A stretch of 64,000 nucleotides of DNA from Streptomyces sp. NBC_01485 (GCF_036227125.1 NZ_CP109435.1:9078759-9142758), one strand, 5' to 3'. Shown: positions 43,872-53,799, counted from the first letter of the stretch. The notes: generated by a model from the letters alone, not told the origin. A program made the numbers and translations.

Positions 43872-44704
43872 CTCTCCTGCTGCTCCCGCCGCTTCCCGTC
43901 GCCTGCGACCGGGCCGGGCGAGACAAGGGTCTGCTCACCCAGCGGCCGTGTCAGGTCCGCGGACAGCCGACCGCTCCACAGCGCGTGGTAAAGCACCGGC
44001 AGCGTAGTGAGGACCTCGCCCGCCGCCGCGGCCCCGGCCATCAGCGGCCGCGGCGCGGCGAACGCCTCGAGCACCGCCTGCTCAAGGCCGCCTGCGTCAC
44101 GGTGGCGGGGATGTCGGTAGCCGGCCAGCCACCGCACGTTCGCCGCCACCACCTTCTCGGGCGGCGCCATGCGCCGGTAGGTGAACCCCGCCGCCGCACA
44201 GGCCGCTTCAAGCACCGCGGCGGCGCGCTCGGCCCGGCCGGCGGCGGGAGCCGCCGTGGCGGGGCAGTCGGCGAGCAGAGCGCGGCCGTCGGCATAGCGG
44301 GCGAACAGCTGCGGTACCCACGTCAGCACCCGCCCGCTGTCCGGATCCCGCCAGATCAGCCGCACTGGCCGCGCCGACAGCGCTACCACTTGCGGATCGC
44401 GGTCCAGGATCATCAGCTGCGTGCACATTGCCTGTGATCCGTGCATCACATGCCGCCCGGTCGTGGCCGACCACCACCAGCCCGGGCCCCACCGCCGCCC
44501 CGGTACCACCGGGAACGCCGCCACCGGCGCCAACTGCTCGAACCTGACCGTGACGGCGGCCTCCACCCAGCGGCGCTGCACCAGCGTGCCGTTCGCCTCG
44601 GCGAACTCCGCCTCCACCGAGCCCGGTTCCGGTACCCGGTAGACGCTGCCGGCGACGGCCGGTAAGCCGGCCGACGCGCCGTCCTGGCTGCTGTTGATGA
44701 TCAC
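43868..44704 (-). CDS. TnsA-like protein, endonuclease residues apparently lost
   Basis: A 278-residue protein in the TnsA position. The segment SQAMCTQLMILDRDPQVVAL, then PVRLIWRD and VPQLFARYADGRALLADCPA, follows actinobacterial TnsA-like endonuclease subunits (usually S-x-x-E...LDFDP, PDFFA, VVDVRP). The expected glutamate is methionine and the PDF aspartate is glutamine, so 5'-end cleavage is doubtful. GTG at 44704 follows TGGAG. It is the first gene of the coupled operon. Assignment rests on position and weak similarity. Confidence 0.6.
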   Translation of the reverse strand: MIINSSQDGASAGLPAVAGSVYRVPEPGSVEAEFAEANGTLVQRRWVEAAVTVRFEQLAPVAAFPVVPGRRWGPGWWWSATTGRHVMHGSQAMCTQLMILDRDPQVVALSARPVRLIWRDPDSGRVLTWVPQLFARYADGRALLADCPATAAPAAGRAERAAAVLEAACAAAGFTYRRMAPPEKVVAANVRWLAGYRHPRHRDAGGLEQAVLEAFAAPRPLMAGAAAAGEVLTTLPVLYHALWSGRLSADLTRPLGEQTLVSPGPVAGDGKRREQQES

Positions 44705-44976
44705 GTACTCCAGACAACGTCATACCGGTCGCACCGCGCAGGCGAACCGGGCGGTAACCAGGACACCTTCTTCTCGGCTCCCGGCCTCTCGCCATGAGCG
44801 TGCGCGCCCACGGTGCCATCTGGTGCCGCCCGTGTCAGTGCGGGTCTCTGCACCTTCCCGCCCGCCCCGCGAGCACTATGCGCGCCACGCGGGGCGCCCT
44901 CCGCTCTGAGCAGCAAGCCGTGTCAGCTCCCACGTACAAAACCAGGTGTCGGCCCCGCAGCGCCTGACCGGGCTCT
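44705..44976. other. Promoter region of the transposition operon
   Basis: 272 bases between the protease gene end and the first operon gene, both on the minus strand. It should hold the operon promoter; no transposon-end repeats could be identified by eye. Confidence 0.4.
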
Positions 44977-45843
44977 TCATCCCTCAGGCGGCCGCTTGGG
45001 CGCGAACTCCGGGAGGATCTCGTCCAGAACCTCGGTCGTCCACACCATGCCCAGGTCGGAATTCTCGTTGAGTCGTCCGCTGTAGACGCCCACCAGGGCC
45101 GTGACCCACTCCTCGTGCACATGCACCTCGCCACCGGCGAGCACCATCTCGCCCGGACGGATGTGCATCAGGACCGGCGAACCCGACTGGCCGCTGCGGG
45201 TCCTGGAGTCCAGCAGGAAGCCGGGAAGCCTATTCCACCGCGCCAACGGTTCACTGGCCACCGGCGCGGCCGTCCAGACGGCGAAGGGCCAGCTGCCCGT
45301 GTCCCCGAAGGGGAAGCCCAGAACGTAGAGGCGGTCCATGACCCGAAGGGGAAGCTCGGCATCAGCCTCGGCGCCAGCATCTGCCCGCCGGTCCTGCGGA
45401 TACAGGTCCCGCACCGTGGGCCACCCGGTGAGCAGGAAGGCATCCACCGCGCCTTCCGGGACACTGCCGATGGGTACCGCAGCCACATCGGCCCGCTGCT
45501 GCGCGGGACTTCGCCACACAGGTACCTGGGCCTCGTCGCCGTCCGCGTACAGCGCGACCTCCTGGTCGACGGGCTCGAACTCTCCTTCCTCTCCCTGCCG
45601 GGCGAAGCGCACGCGTAGGTAGTCAGGCCAGAACCCCCTATCGTCCTCCAGCTCGTCTGTCTCCGCGTTGCGCCCGCTCACCACATGCCTCGCCGTGACA
45701 AGCCAGAATTCGCCCGGCACCCCCACCAGGAAGCCGGTCCCCGACCCCAGATACACATCAGGGCCGTCTCCCCGGGATCGGAACCACGCCTCGATGTAGA
45801 GGGCGGAGAAGGACAGCGTGTGGACCCCATGAACGCCTCGCAT
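44977..45843 (-). CDS. Trypsin-like serine protease (cytosolic)
   Basis: About 288 residues with a chymotrypsin-fold protease core: histidine in WLVTARHVVSG, aspartate in QQRADVAAVPI, serine in SGQSGSPVLMH. There is no signal peptide, so it acts inside the cell, like protease modules associated with phage defence. I place the start at the ATG at 45843 (MRGVHGVHTLSFSALYIEAW); the frame stays open further upstream without family-like sequence. It is divergent from the SIR2 gene 158 bases away. Confidence 0.75.
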   Translation of the reverse strand: MRGVHGVHTLSFSALYIEAWFRSRGDGPDVYLGSGTGFLVGVPGEFWLVTARHVVSGRNAETDELEDDRGFWPDYLRVRFARQGEEGEFEPVDQEVALYADGDEAQVPVWRSPAQQRADVAAVPIGSVPEGAVDAFLLTGWPTVRDLYPQDRRADAGAEADAELPLRVMDRLYVLGFPFGDTGSWPFAVWTAAPVASEPLARWNRLPGFLLDSRTRSGQSGSPVLMHIRPGEMVLAGGEVHVHEEWVTALVGVYSGRLNENSDLGMVWTTEVLDEILPEFAPKRPPEG

Positions 45844-46001
45844 GCGGCGACGGTACGGCCAAGCACGGCAACCTGCCCACCGGGCCCCTACCGGACTGGA
45901 ACAACCAGCCACCCCAGTTTTCGTCAGATTGACGGTAAGGCGGGGAGGGGCCGTCCCGTGCGACCAACGCCCCGTCATGCCGTCGTACCCGGAGGCCTGT
46001 T

Positions 46002-47722
46002 GTGGAACCGCACGTCCAGCTCGCGTTCACCATGCGCGACACCCCCCGCGCGTACGCGGTCCTGCTCGGGGCCGGCGCTTCGATCTCCGCGGGCATGCCG
46101 TCCGCGTGGAACGTCCAGGAGGACCTCATCGCGCGCCTGGCGGCCGCCGAGGGCACCACCGGGATCGTCGACCTGCATGCCTGGTACCAGGAGCGCTTCG
46201 GACACTCGGCCACCTACGACGGCCTCCTGACCGCGCTTACCAGCACCCGAAACGAACGGCAGGCCCTGCTGCGCGCCTACTTCGAGCCTAACGACCAGGA
46301 GCGTGAGGACGGCCTCAAGCAGCCCACCGCCGCGCACCGCGCCATCGCCCGGCTGGCCGCCGCCGGCCGCGTGCCGATCGTGCTGACGACCAACTTCGAC
46401 CGGCCTATGGAGACCGCCCTGCGCGAGGTGGGCATCGAGCCCACCGTCGTCGCCGACGCCAACGACGCCCGCGGCCTCGCTCCCTTGCACACCATCAAGG
46501 CCTCGTCATTCACATCCACGGTGACTACCTCGACCACGAGAGCATGCGCAACACCCCCGACGAACTCGACCAGTACGACGAGGAGATCGACCAGCTACTC
46601 GACCGCGTGTTCACCGAGTACGGCCTGATCATCTCCGGCTGGTCAGCCGAATGGGACCCGGCCCTGCGCAAGGCCATCGCCCGCAGCACCACCCGCTTCT
46701 TCGCCTCCTACTGGGCCGACCCCCGGCCGCTGCCCGAGAGCGCCCACAAGCTCCTCACCCACCGCGGCCTCACCTACGTCCCGGCCGACGCCGACACCTT
46801 CTTCACCGAGATCGCCGACGCCGCCGACGCAGTCGCTGACCTTGCCCGTCGCCACCCCGTGAGCATCGACATCGCGGTGGCCAGGACCAAGCGCGACCTG
46901 AACGGCTGGAGCCAGGCCATTACCCTGCACGACACCCTCCGTCGCGAGCTCGACCGCGTCGCCGCCCTCCCCCTGCGCACCACGGGGCCGTGGAACCTTG
47001 CCATGGGCGCCGACATCGAGGCCGAACACAATCGCCGGATCGCCACTCTGGAGTCCGAGACGGAACTGTTGCTCGCACTGGTTGCCGTCTCGGCCTACTG
47101 GGGCAGCAACACCACCGACCGCTGGTGGCTCCGCGACATCGAAACCCTGGCCGCACCCCAACCCCCCGGCGGCCTCCCCGCCCTGACCCACCTCGCACAG
47201 GGTCCCGCCGTCATGGTGATCTACACGGCGGGTATCGCCGCGCTGGCCGCCGAACGTTGGGAGACCCTCACCCAGGTCCTCACCGAGCCCCAGGTGGAGC
47301 ACCGATGGGGCGGCAAGCGCTACGCCGTGGCCGCCCTCAGTCCCTACGCGACCCTCAACCCCCCTGGCCGTGAGTCCTCCGAATACCTCCACGATCTGCT
47401 GCGCCCCGTCTTCACTCGGCACCTCGCCCTCAGCACGACCGCCTACAGCGAGGTGTGGGAACGCTTCGAGTACCTGCGCCTGCTCGTCCAGAACGACGCC
47501 GACCAGGGCTTCGACATGCCCCACATCCGCCAGAACGGCTACCTCGACACGTACGACCCCGCCCCCGCCACCTGGCTCAGGACTCAGATCGACAAGCACG
47601 GCGACAACCTTCCCCTGCTCCGGGAAGGCTTCCTCGGCGGCAAGCTCACCCGGCTCCAGGAACTGATGGCCTCCGCCGAACTCTCCTTCGACGACATCGC
47701 CCACCGCAGGCGCTTCGCGTAG
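46002..47722 (+). pseudogene. SIR2-domain defence protein with one frameshift
   Basis: The N-terminal frame holds the NAD-binding SIR2 motifs LLGAGASISAGMPS and VLTTNFDRPME; after APLHTIK it shifts, and VIHIHGDYLD and IISGWSAEWDPAL follow in the second frame to a large helical C-terminus. Adding one G near 46497 would give KGLVIHIHGDYL and a single protein of about 573 residues. SIR2 proteins of this shape deplete NAD in anti-phage systems. GGAGG precedes the GTG start. The break may be real or a sequence error. Confidence 0.8.
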
Positions 47723-47892
47723 CAGATGCCCGACCTGGTGCTGGAGCTGAGCACCTCACAGCAACAGTGTCCACCCCCGCCACCCGGCCAGCGGTACCTT
47801 CGCCCATGAAGTCCCTCAACACCTCGCTCGCCGCCCTCAGCACTGTGGTGTGGCGTAGCTGTTGGCCTTGCCCCACGCACCAGCCCCGGGCG

Positions 47893-49275
47893 TCAGCGGT
47901 CGGCCTGGCCCGTGGCAAGAACCTGTGCCAGTTCCTGGGCGGGCAGGCGGGACCACTGGGCCACGTCCTGAAGCGCCACCCCGGCAGCGACGGCCGCAGT
48001 GGCGGTGTGCAGCACGGCCCGGTCGATCAGCTCGGCACTCTGGCTGAGGTGCTCCAGCAGCGTGCGGGCCACCTCGGCGGTGGTGCCACTTTGTACGCCG
48101 CGCAGCTGCGCCAGCTGCTCCCGGCTCTCGTCGAGCAACTGGGTGATGCGGAGGCGGTGTTCCGCGGGCACGGTGGCGCGCCACCGGGTGCCCGAGCCGC
48201 CCGCCTGCCGCTCTGCCGCCCGCACGCGCAGCTGGCCGGCCATGGCCGCGGGCTGCAGCTCACGCTTCAGCCGCCACGGGGCATCCCGCCATCTTTCGGG
48301 CCCACCGCGTCGTGTGCGCACGACAGCCCCCGTCCAGTTGCTCAGCGGGCTGCCGTAATCGGCCGAGGCCAACGGCCCCAGCCATGTCCGGCCCACCCGT
48401 TCGCCCAGCCAGGAGCAGAACGGATCGTTGGCGTCCCGTGCCCGCGGCCGCTTCCCGCCGCTTGCGCTCCAGGCCAGTTCGGCCGTCGCCGGCTCCAGCA
48501 GCGCCCCGGCGACGGTCACCACCTCAGGGAAGACAGCCGCGTCCCGGCCCACGATCCGCCACCACTCCAGCTCTGCCCCCACGCTGCCGCCCGCCAGCTG
48601 GTGCAGACGGCGCGGCCAGATCTCCTCCTGGTCCCAGAACAGGGCCTCCTCCCACCAGCGGGCCACCACCGCATGCGCCACCGCGAACGCCTGCTCCGGT
48701 ACTACTCCGGCCCGCACCGCACGCCGCGCCACCGAGGGCCACTGCCGCTGCGCGGCCACCACCTCCGGTATGCCCCGCAGATCGAGGTGTTCCAGCGGCT
48801 GGTCGGCGTCCGCGTCCAGCAGCCAGCGCGAGTGCCGGCCGCAGACCCGCTGCCAGCGCGGCACGTACCGCACCGCACGTACCGCCTGTCCGGTGCGCCG
48901 CGCGGTGCACAGCCGACAGCCGAACGCGGCCGGTCCTACCACTGAGCCCGCCGCCCGCCACCGCACCTGCGCCACGGCGGCCTCTCCGCCGGTGCTGATC
49001 TTGGGGTCGTCCACGGTGAGGGCCGGCAAAGCGCGCGCCAGCACCGCGGGCTCCACCCCGCATAACTCGGCGAGCACACGCCGACCCGCATCGTTGAGCA
49101 CGACCTCCGCATCGGCCCGCACGCCGCCGCCGTCGTGCCGCGCAGGAAAGTTACGGCACGTCCACAGTCGCAGCACGTTCCCGGCCGCCAGACCGTAGCG
49201 GGCTGCGACCCGGATGATCAGCGACGCGGTCAGTTCCCCGGCCAGCGGCACGGTCCGCAACGCTCCTGCTGCCAC
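47893..49275 (-). CDS. tniQ: TniQ-family protein (second, longer copy)
   Basis: A 460-residue protein beginning LRTVPLAGELTASLIIRVAA, the TniQ start signature, with the zinc-binding pairs FGCRLCTARRT and RVCGRHSRWLLD and a long C-terminal extension of unknown fold. Tn7-like elements often have a short and a long TniQ for two targeting modes. AGGGG precedes the GTG start. It is on the same strand as the core operon but separated from it by the protease and SIR2 genes. Confidence 0.72.
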   Translation of the reverse strand: MAAGALRTVPLAGELTASLIIRVAARYGLAAGNVLRLWTCRNFPARHDGGGVRADAEVVLNDAGRRVLAELCGVEPAVLARALPALTVDDPKISTGGEAAVAQVRWRAAGSVVGPAAFGCRLCTARRTGQAVRAVRYVPRWQRVCGRHSRWLLDADADQPLEHLDLRGIPEVVAAQRQWPSVARRAVRAGVVPEQAFAVAHAVVARWWEEALFWDQEEIWPRRLHQLAGGSVGAELEWWRIVGRDAAVFPEVVTVAGALLEPATAELAWSASGGKRPRARDANDPFCSWLGERVGRTWLGPLASADYGSPLSNWTGAVVRTRRGGPERWRDAPWRLKRELQPAAMAGQLRVRAAERQAGGSGTRWRATVPAEHRLRITQLLDESREQLAQLRGVQSGTTAEVARTLLEHLSQSAELIDRAVLHTATAAVAAGVALQDVAQWSRLPAQELAQVLATGQADR

Positions 49276-49809
49276 AGCTGTCCCCTATGCCGTTTCCTGT
49301 TTCCGGAGCCCCATGCGGGACCTTGAAGAAGGTAGTGGTGATAGCCGAGATGCGGCCCGGGTCGGGCTGCTGCCAGGCTCGGCGCCGACGTTCCGGCATG
49401 ACCCACAAGGTAATGGGCGGCTCGCTGCAGCCCGCCTTCGCCCGAGTCGTCTGCCGGACGTCGGCGTTGGCCCGCCCCGCGCGTCCCCTCGGCAATGCGT
49501 TACGTGTTCTCCCCTGCGCCCGTCACGACGCCCCTTTCCTCTCTTGTCGTTACGTGTCGATGCCGGAGTTGCGTGGCGGGTTTCGTTACGGGTTGGGTAG
49601 GGTGGGGCTTGCTGCTGGCGGCCCGGGTCAACTGGGTGCGCCCTAGGTGTGTTGTGTCTGTTGCTGTGTCCTGCCCGTCTTGACTGAGTCCGCCGCCCGC
49701 CCGCTGCTGGTTCGAAGGCGGGGGCGTGGTCGTGTCCAGCGGTCGGTGGTTTGCCGGTGGGCTCGGGGCCGTGCTCGGGCCGTCCCGCTTCTCGTGTTTG
49801 GAGATCTTG
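49276..49809. promoter_or_regulatory. Divergent promoter region with three GTTACGKGT operators
   Basis: The region between the second tniQ and the large fusion gene contains GTTACGTGT at 49499-49507 and 49549-49557 and GTTACGGGT at 49585-49593, all in one orientation. The same 9-mer occurs around the 54.0 and 63.5 kb sites, so it is likely a regulator or replication-protein site. Confidence 0.6.
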
Positions 49810-52800
49810 ATGTCTGCCCGCTCCGCTGTCCCCGATCCGTCCGCAGCCGAGCCCGCAGTGGAGGGGGCCGGTGGTGCCGTCGAGCCGTCCGCCGCGGCGC
49901 CGATGCCGGTTGAGGGGCTGGAGGTATTGGGGGTGACCGAGGCGCGGAACCGGCTGTATGAGCTGGTGGACGCGGCGCGTGACGAGGGCCGGATGACGGT
50001 GGTGGTCAAGCGTGACGGGAAAACGCACCGTACCTATCGTGTGGCGCTGATCCCGGTGGGCCGGCTGGATGCCGCCTCGCGGGCGCGGTTGGTGGGGTGG
50101 CCGTCGTGGGCGCGGACGGCGGCGCGTCCGAAGCTGGGAGACCGGGTGATCGACGCGGCTGGCCGGCCGGGTGTGCCGGGTGTGCCGCAGGTGCTGCTGG
50201 ACCGTACGACGCCGCTTGCGGTCCTGGTGGACGCTGCCCTGGTCCCGCCCGGCGATGCACTGGTTGCCGTTCCCGTCGGCGGCGCGCCCGCACCGCCCGC
50301 GCCGGCCGCAGCGTGGGCGGACGCCGCGCATCTCCCGTCCGGTGCGTCCGCAGCGCCCCAGGCCCATGAGGCCATTGGAAAGGGCCTGCCCGCTGCCCGC
50401 CAGGTCTTCGCTGCGCCCGAGGCCTCCGCCGAACCTGCCGTCGACGTCGCGGACACCGCGTCAGCCGATGTGTCCGCGTCAGCCGACCCTGCCGTCCCGC
50501 CCTCTGGCGAAGGTGTTGCCGAGGCCGCGGTCGCGGCCTCGGCGGGTTCCGGTGCTGCGCCTGTACCCGCGCCGCTGGCAGCCGCCGACCGCACTGCGGA
50601 TCTGCAGGATGCCGGCTCGGACTCCGTCGGGCCCGACGCCGCCGTGGCCGGCCGGGACGCCGGGGCTGCGTCGGCCGGCCACGCTGCCGCTGAGGAAGCC
50701 ATCGGCGGCCGGGACACCGTCGCCGGTCGGGGTGTGGACGGTACGGCGCCGTCAGCGGGAACGGCCGAGGTCCCCCCACCGGTCCCGTCCGCGGGTGGTG
50801 GGCTGCACCGGCTGCACGGTCTGGGAGAGGTCGCCGGGCTGGCCCTGACGGAGGCGGTCGCGCCGTCGGCTGTGCCGCGGTTCGGGTTTGGTCTGCACGC
50901 CCTGGATGCCGCGCTGGGGAGTCTGCCGTCGGGGGTGCTGACGGTGGTGGCGGCCGAGCCGCACGCGGGCGGCTCGCTCCTGGCCGTGCATGCTGCCCGG
51001 CACATTGCCCTCACCCGCCAACTCCCCGTGCTGTACGCGGCGTCGGGCCCGTCGCGGACGGCTGTGGCACTGCGGGTGATCGCCGGTGAGGCCGGGCTCG
51101 ACTACCGGCGGCTGCGCACGGGCGCCCTGACCGAGGACGAGCAGCAGGCCGCGGCCGCGGTCCAGGCCCGGCTGGCCGCTGCCGACCTGCACGTCGACGA
51201 CGGCACCGGCCTGAGCGCCGAGGCGATCGCCGAGACCGCCCCCTACGTCGAGGGCCTGGCCCTGGTCGTCGTCGACCGCTTCCAGCACGCGGCCGATCCG
51301 TTCATCCCGCTGTCCGGTCCCGCGCTGCCGGAGGCGGCCCGGGTGCTGGCACATCTGGCCCGCACCCGGAACGTGCCGGTGGTGGCCGTGCTCGACACCG
51401 CCGACCCCGACGCCCTGGCCGCGCTGGACGCCGCGCACGTCACCCTGACCCTGACCCGCACCGGCAACGACGCCCAGGTGACGGTGGCCGAACGCGACTT
51501 CGGCGAGCTGACGACCGTGGCGCTGCGCGCCGAAGTCGCGTGCGCCCGCTTCACCGACGCGCCCGCCCGCCCGCGGGACCCGAAGGCCGCGCACGCGTTC
51601 GTCGACGGCAAGGGCGAGAAGGCCACCGCTGGCCCGGCCGCCGAGGCCGCTCCGGGCGTCGCCCTGCAGCCCGGTCCCGCGCCGGCCGTCTCGGCGGACG
51701 TGGGCGAGGGGTTCGCGGTCGTGGAGGCCGAACTCCTCGGCGCTGCACTGCCGTTCACTTCCGGCGCCCGGAGCGGCCTGTCCGCCCGCCTGGCCGGCGC
51801 GCTTGCCGCGCTGCGCGAGGCCTCCACCGCGCCCGCCCGGGAGAGTGAACTGCCCGGGCTGCGTCAGGCCCTGGACGGCCTCGCCACCCGCCGCCCGTCG
51901 GTGCCGACCACACCGGAAGGGGAGCGGCTCGGAGCCGCGCTGGCTGCGTTCACCGCCGCTCACCGCGATACCTCCACCAGCGCCACCGCCCCAGCACCGG
52001 CGACGTCGGCGGCGCCGCAGCCGGCCCCTGCCACCGGCACGCCGGAGGCAGGCCCCACTCCCGCCGAGGTCTCCGGTGCCGCGCCCGGTACGGCCGATCC
52101 GGCCCGGCATGTGGTCGAGGGGGTGGTGTTGGAGGCGCCGTCGGCCTCGTTCAGCGACGACACGCCTCCGCCCGAGGACACTCCCGGCACCGGCGGCCGG
52201 AACTACACGTACTTCCTCAACAAGATCAGCGCCGCGGTCGACCAGGCCCTCGACGAGACGCACGGCGACATCGAGGCCGCGGTCAAGATGCTGCAGAAGA
52301 AAGCCGTGCCGGACTCCATGGCCCTGTTCAAACTCACCCGGGTCGGCGCAAGTTACGTCCACACCGTTTATCCGCCCGCTCTGGATTTCCTCTCGAAACC
52401 CGGACAGGGCGAGGCTGACGGAATCTGGGAAGGCCGCCATAAATGGCGTAACGCCCCCCTCTACGAGGCCATCAAGAAGGGGGAGCACCACCCGCTGGAG
52501 GTGGTCGGCCTGGACACCAACGCGGCCTACCTGTCCGCCTTCAAGACGCACCTGCCCATCGGCGCACTCAAGCACGATCCCAACGGCGGCTACGACCGCC
52601 GCCGCGCCGGGATCCACCGCGTCGACCACTTCGTATGGCCCCACGCCCACCTGCCCAACCCGATCGGCAACCGCAAGGAGCCCGGCCCCTACCTCCTGGA
52701 CGAGGCCACCGTCCGCCTCCTGATGCGCTGCCATGAACTCAAACTGAGCGAGGCGCCCCGGATCCTGGAATCGTGGACCTCCGGCACCTCTGAAGCCCTC

Positions 52801-53157
52801 CTGGAGAAATTCCGCCGCGTCCTGCAGCAGGCCCGTCAGACCGCGATCGAAAACGAGGACTCGGCCACCGAGGAATACGTCAAGGCCATGTATTCCCGTT
52901 TCACCTCCACGATCGGTGAATCAGGAAAGAACCGAGAGCTCCGCCGACCCGAGTGGGTCCACACTATCCGCTCACAGGCCTTCGCAAGCCTCTGGCTGAA
53001 AGGATGGAAAGCCCATCAGGGGGGCCTTATCCTGGTCCAGGTATCCGGCGTTGACGAACTCCACGTCGCCGGAGGCGACTGGAAGAAGGTCTGGGAAGAG
53101 GGCCGCAAGCCCACCCAGATGAAGGTGAAGCGCCTTTACACCCTCGGGGGGAATTAA
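49810..53157 (+). CDS. Large fusion: Phd-like, RecA/DnaB-like and Tap/polymerase-like domains
   Basis: A 1,115-residue protein; ATG at 49810 follows GGAG (an upstream GTG is less likely). Residues 36-86 (LGVTEARNRLYELVDAARDE) resemble a Phd/YefM antitoxin DNA-binding domain. About 160-350 is Ala/Pro-rich linker. Residues 356-590 resemble the DnaB RecA fold (GLHALDAALGSLPSGVLTVV) but the P-loop reads EPHAGGSLL without lysine. Another linker leads to 798-1115, with VVGLDTNAAYLSAFKTHLP, YVKAMYSRFTSTIG and VSGVDELHVAGGDW, spaced like family-B polymerase motifs A, B and C but degenerate, or like the telomere-associated (Tap) group. It is three bases from the next gene. Function unknown; replicon maintenance is likely. 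Confidence 0.6.
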   Translation: MSARSAVPDPSAAEPAVEGAGGAVEPSAAAPMPVEGLEVLGVTEARNRLYELVDAARDEGRMTVVVKRDGKTHRTYRVALIPVGRLDAASRARLVGWPSWARTAARPKLGDRVIDAAGRPGVPGVPQVLLDRTTPLAVLVDAALVPPGDALVAVPVGGAPAPPAPAAAWADAAHLPSGASAAPQAHEAIGKGLPAARQVFAAPEASAEPAVDVADTASADVSASADPAVPPSGEGVAEAAVAASAGSGAAPVPAPLAAADRTADLQDAGSDSVGPDAAVAGRDAGAASAGHAAAEEAIGGRDTVAGRGVDGTAPSAGTAEVPPPVPSAGGGLHRLHGLGEVAGLALTEAVAPSAVPRFGFGLHALDAALGSLPSGVLTVVAAEPHAGGSLLAVHAARHIALTRQLPVLYAASGPSRTAVALRVIAGEAGLDYRRLRTGALTEDEQQAAAAVQARLAAADLHVDDGTGLSAEAIAETAPYVEGLALVVVDRFQHAADPFIPLSGPALPEAARVLAHLARTRNVPVVAVLDTADPDALAALDAAHVTLTLTRTGNDAQVTVAERDFGELTTVALRAEVACARFTDAPARPRDPKAAHAFVDGKGEKATAGPAAEAAPGVALQPGPAPAVSADVGEGFAVVEAELLGAALPFTSGARSGLSARLAGALAALREASTAPARESELPGLRQALDGLATRRPSVPTTPEGERLGAALAAFTAAHRDTSTSATAPAPATSAAPQPAPATGTPEAGPTPAEVSGAAPGTADPARHVVEGVVLEAPSASFSDDTPPPEDTPGTGGRNYTYFLNKISAAVDQALDETHGDIEAAVKMLQKKAVPDSMALFKLTRVGASYVHTVYPPALDFLSKPGQGEADGIWEGRHKWRNAPLYEAIKKGEHHPLEVVGLDTNAAYLSAFKTHLPIGALKHDPNGGYDRRRAGIHRVDHFVWPHAHLPNPIGNRKEPGPYLLDEATVRLLMRCHELKLSEAPRILESWTSGTSEALLEKFRRVLQQARQTAIENEDSATEEYVKAMYSRFTSTIGESGKNRELRRPEWVHTIRSQAFASLWLKGWKAHQGGLILVQVSGVDELHVAGGDWKKVWEEGRKPTQMKVKRLYTLGGN

Positions 53158-53160
53158 CCG

Positions 53161-53799
53161 ATGCCGTACGACGACAGCGGCTGGAAGAATTTCGGCACCT
53201 ACGGCGCGAACCGCTCCCTCGAGAACGTCCGCGGCGGCAAAGCCCTCGGCCGCGCCCTGGAAGACGCCCTGGAACGCCAGATCCTCGAAGGCGGCATCAA
53301 GTCCCCCGTCACCACCCCCCGCGGCCTCAAGGCGCGCCTGAAGTACCTCAACAGCGACGCCGGAGTCGAGGCCATGCGCGAGGCAGGAATCACCGTCAAG
53401 TCCCGTGCCCTGAACAACTGGTTCGCCGGCACCCAGAAGCCCAACCCGGCCAACCTCGAGCTCGTCGACACCGCGTACTGGAACCTGCGCACCCAGCGCA
53501 TCCTGGACAACCTCGGCGCCTTCAAGCAGCACCTCAACAACCAGGGAAAGGGCACTGCGGTCGAGATCCACCCCGTCGACCAGTCCCTGGTCGACGAACA
53601 CGCCCGCCGCCCCAACCTCGAAGGCGAGCAGGCGCACCGCACCCTGCCCGCAGTGCGCTACATCTGGGACGACGCGGTCGACGCCATGGAAGCCAGCGAC
53701 GAAGGCAAACTCGAGGAAATCTGGGACGACATCATCACCGAGCTCGACTCCGACTGGGGCGCCTACACCTACGTCTCCTACGTCGGCCTCGGCGCCTGA
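53161..53799 (+). CDS. Small helix-turn-helix protein, candidate terminal protein
   Basis: A 212-residue protein coupled to the large fusion gene (three bases between TAA and ATG). Residues 45-100 (TTPRGLKARLKYLNSDAGVE, VKSRALNNWFAGTQKPNP) look like a DNA-binding helix-turn-helix, followed by GTAVEIHPVDQSLV and an acidic C-terminus ending YTYVSYVGLGA. The order large-protein then small HTH protein mirrors tap-tpg, whose products cap Streptomyces telomeres, and size and layout fit Tpg, but residue similarity is weak. It could equally be a transcriptional regulator of the operon. Confidence 0.45.
   Translation: MPYDDSGWKNFGTYGANRSLENVRGGKALGRALEDALERQILEGGIKSPVTTPRGLKARLKYLNSDAGVEAMREAGITVKSRALNNWFAGTQKPNPANLELVDTAYWNLRTQRILDNLGAFKQHLNNQGKGTAVEIHPVDQSLVDEHARRPNLEGEQAHRTLPAVRYIWDDAVDAMEASDEGKLEEIWDDIITELDSDWGAYTYVSYVGLGA

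Noticed and set aside
47840..47862. Third copy of the 49-bp repeat near 47.85 kb
   Set aside because: Only about 13 bases (TGTGGCGTAGCTG) match; the rest of the repeat is absent, so it is noted as an echo, not a copy.
49726..49809. Upstream GTG at 49726 as start of the large fusion protein
   Set aside because: No ribosome binding site there, and the extra 28 residues look like promoter-region translation; ATG at 49810 follows GGAG.
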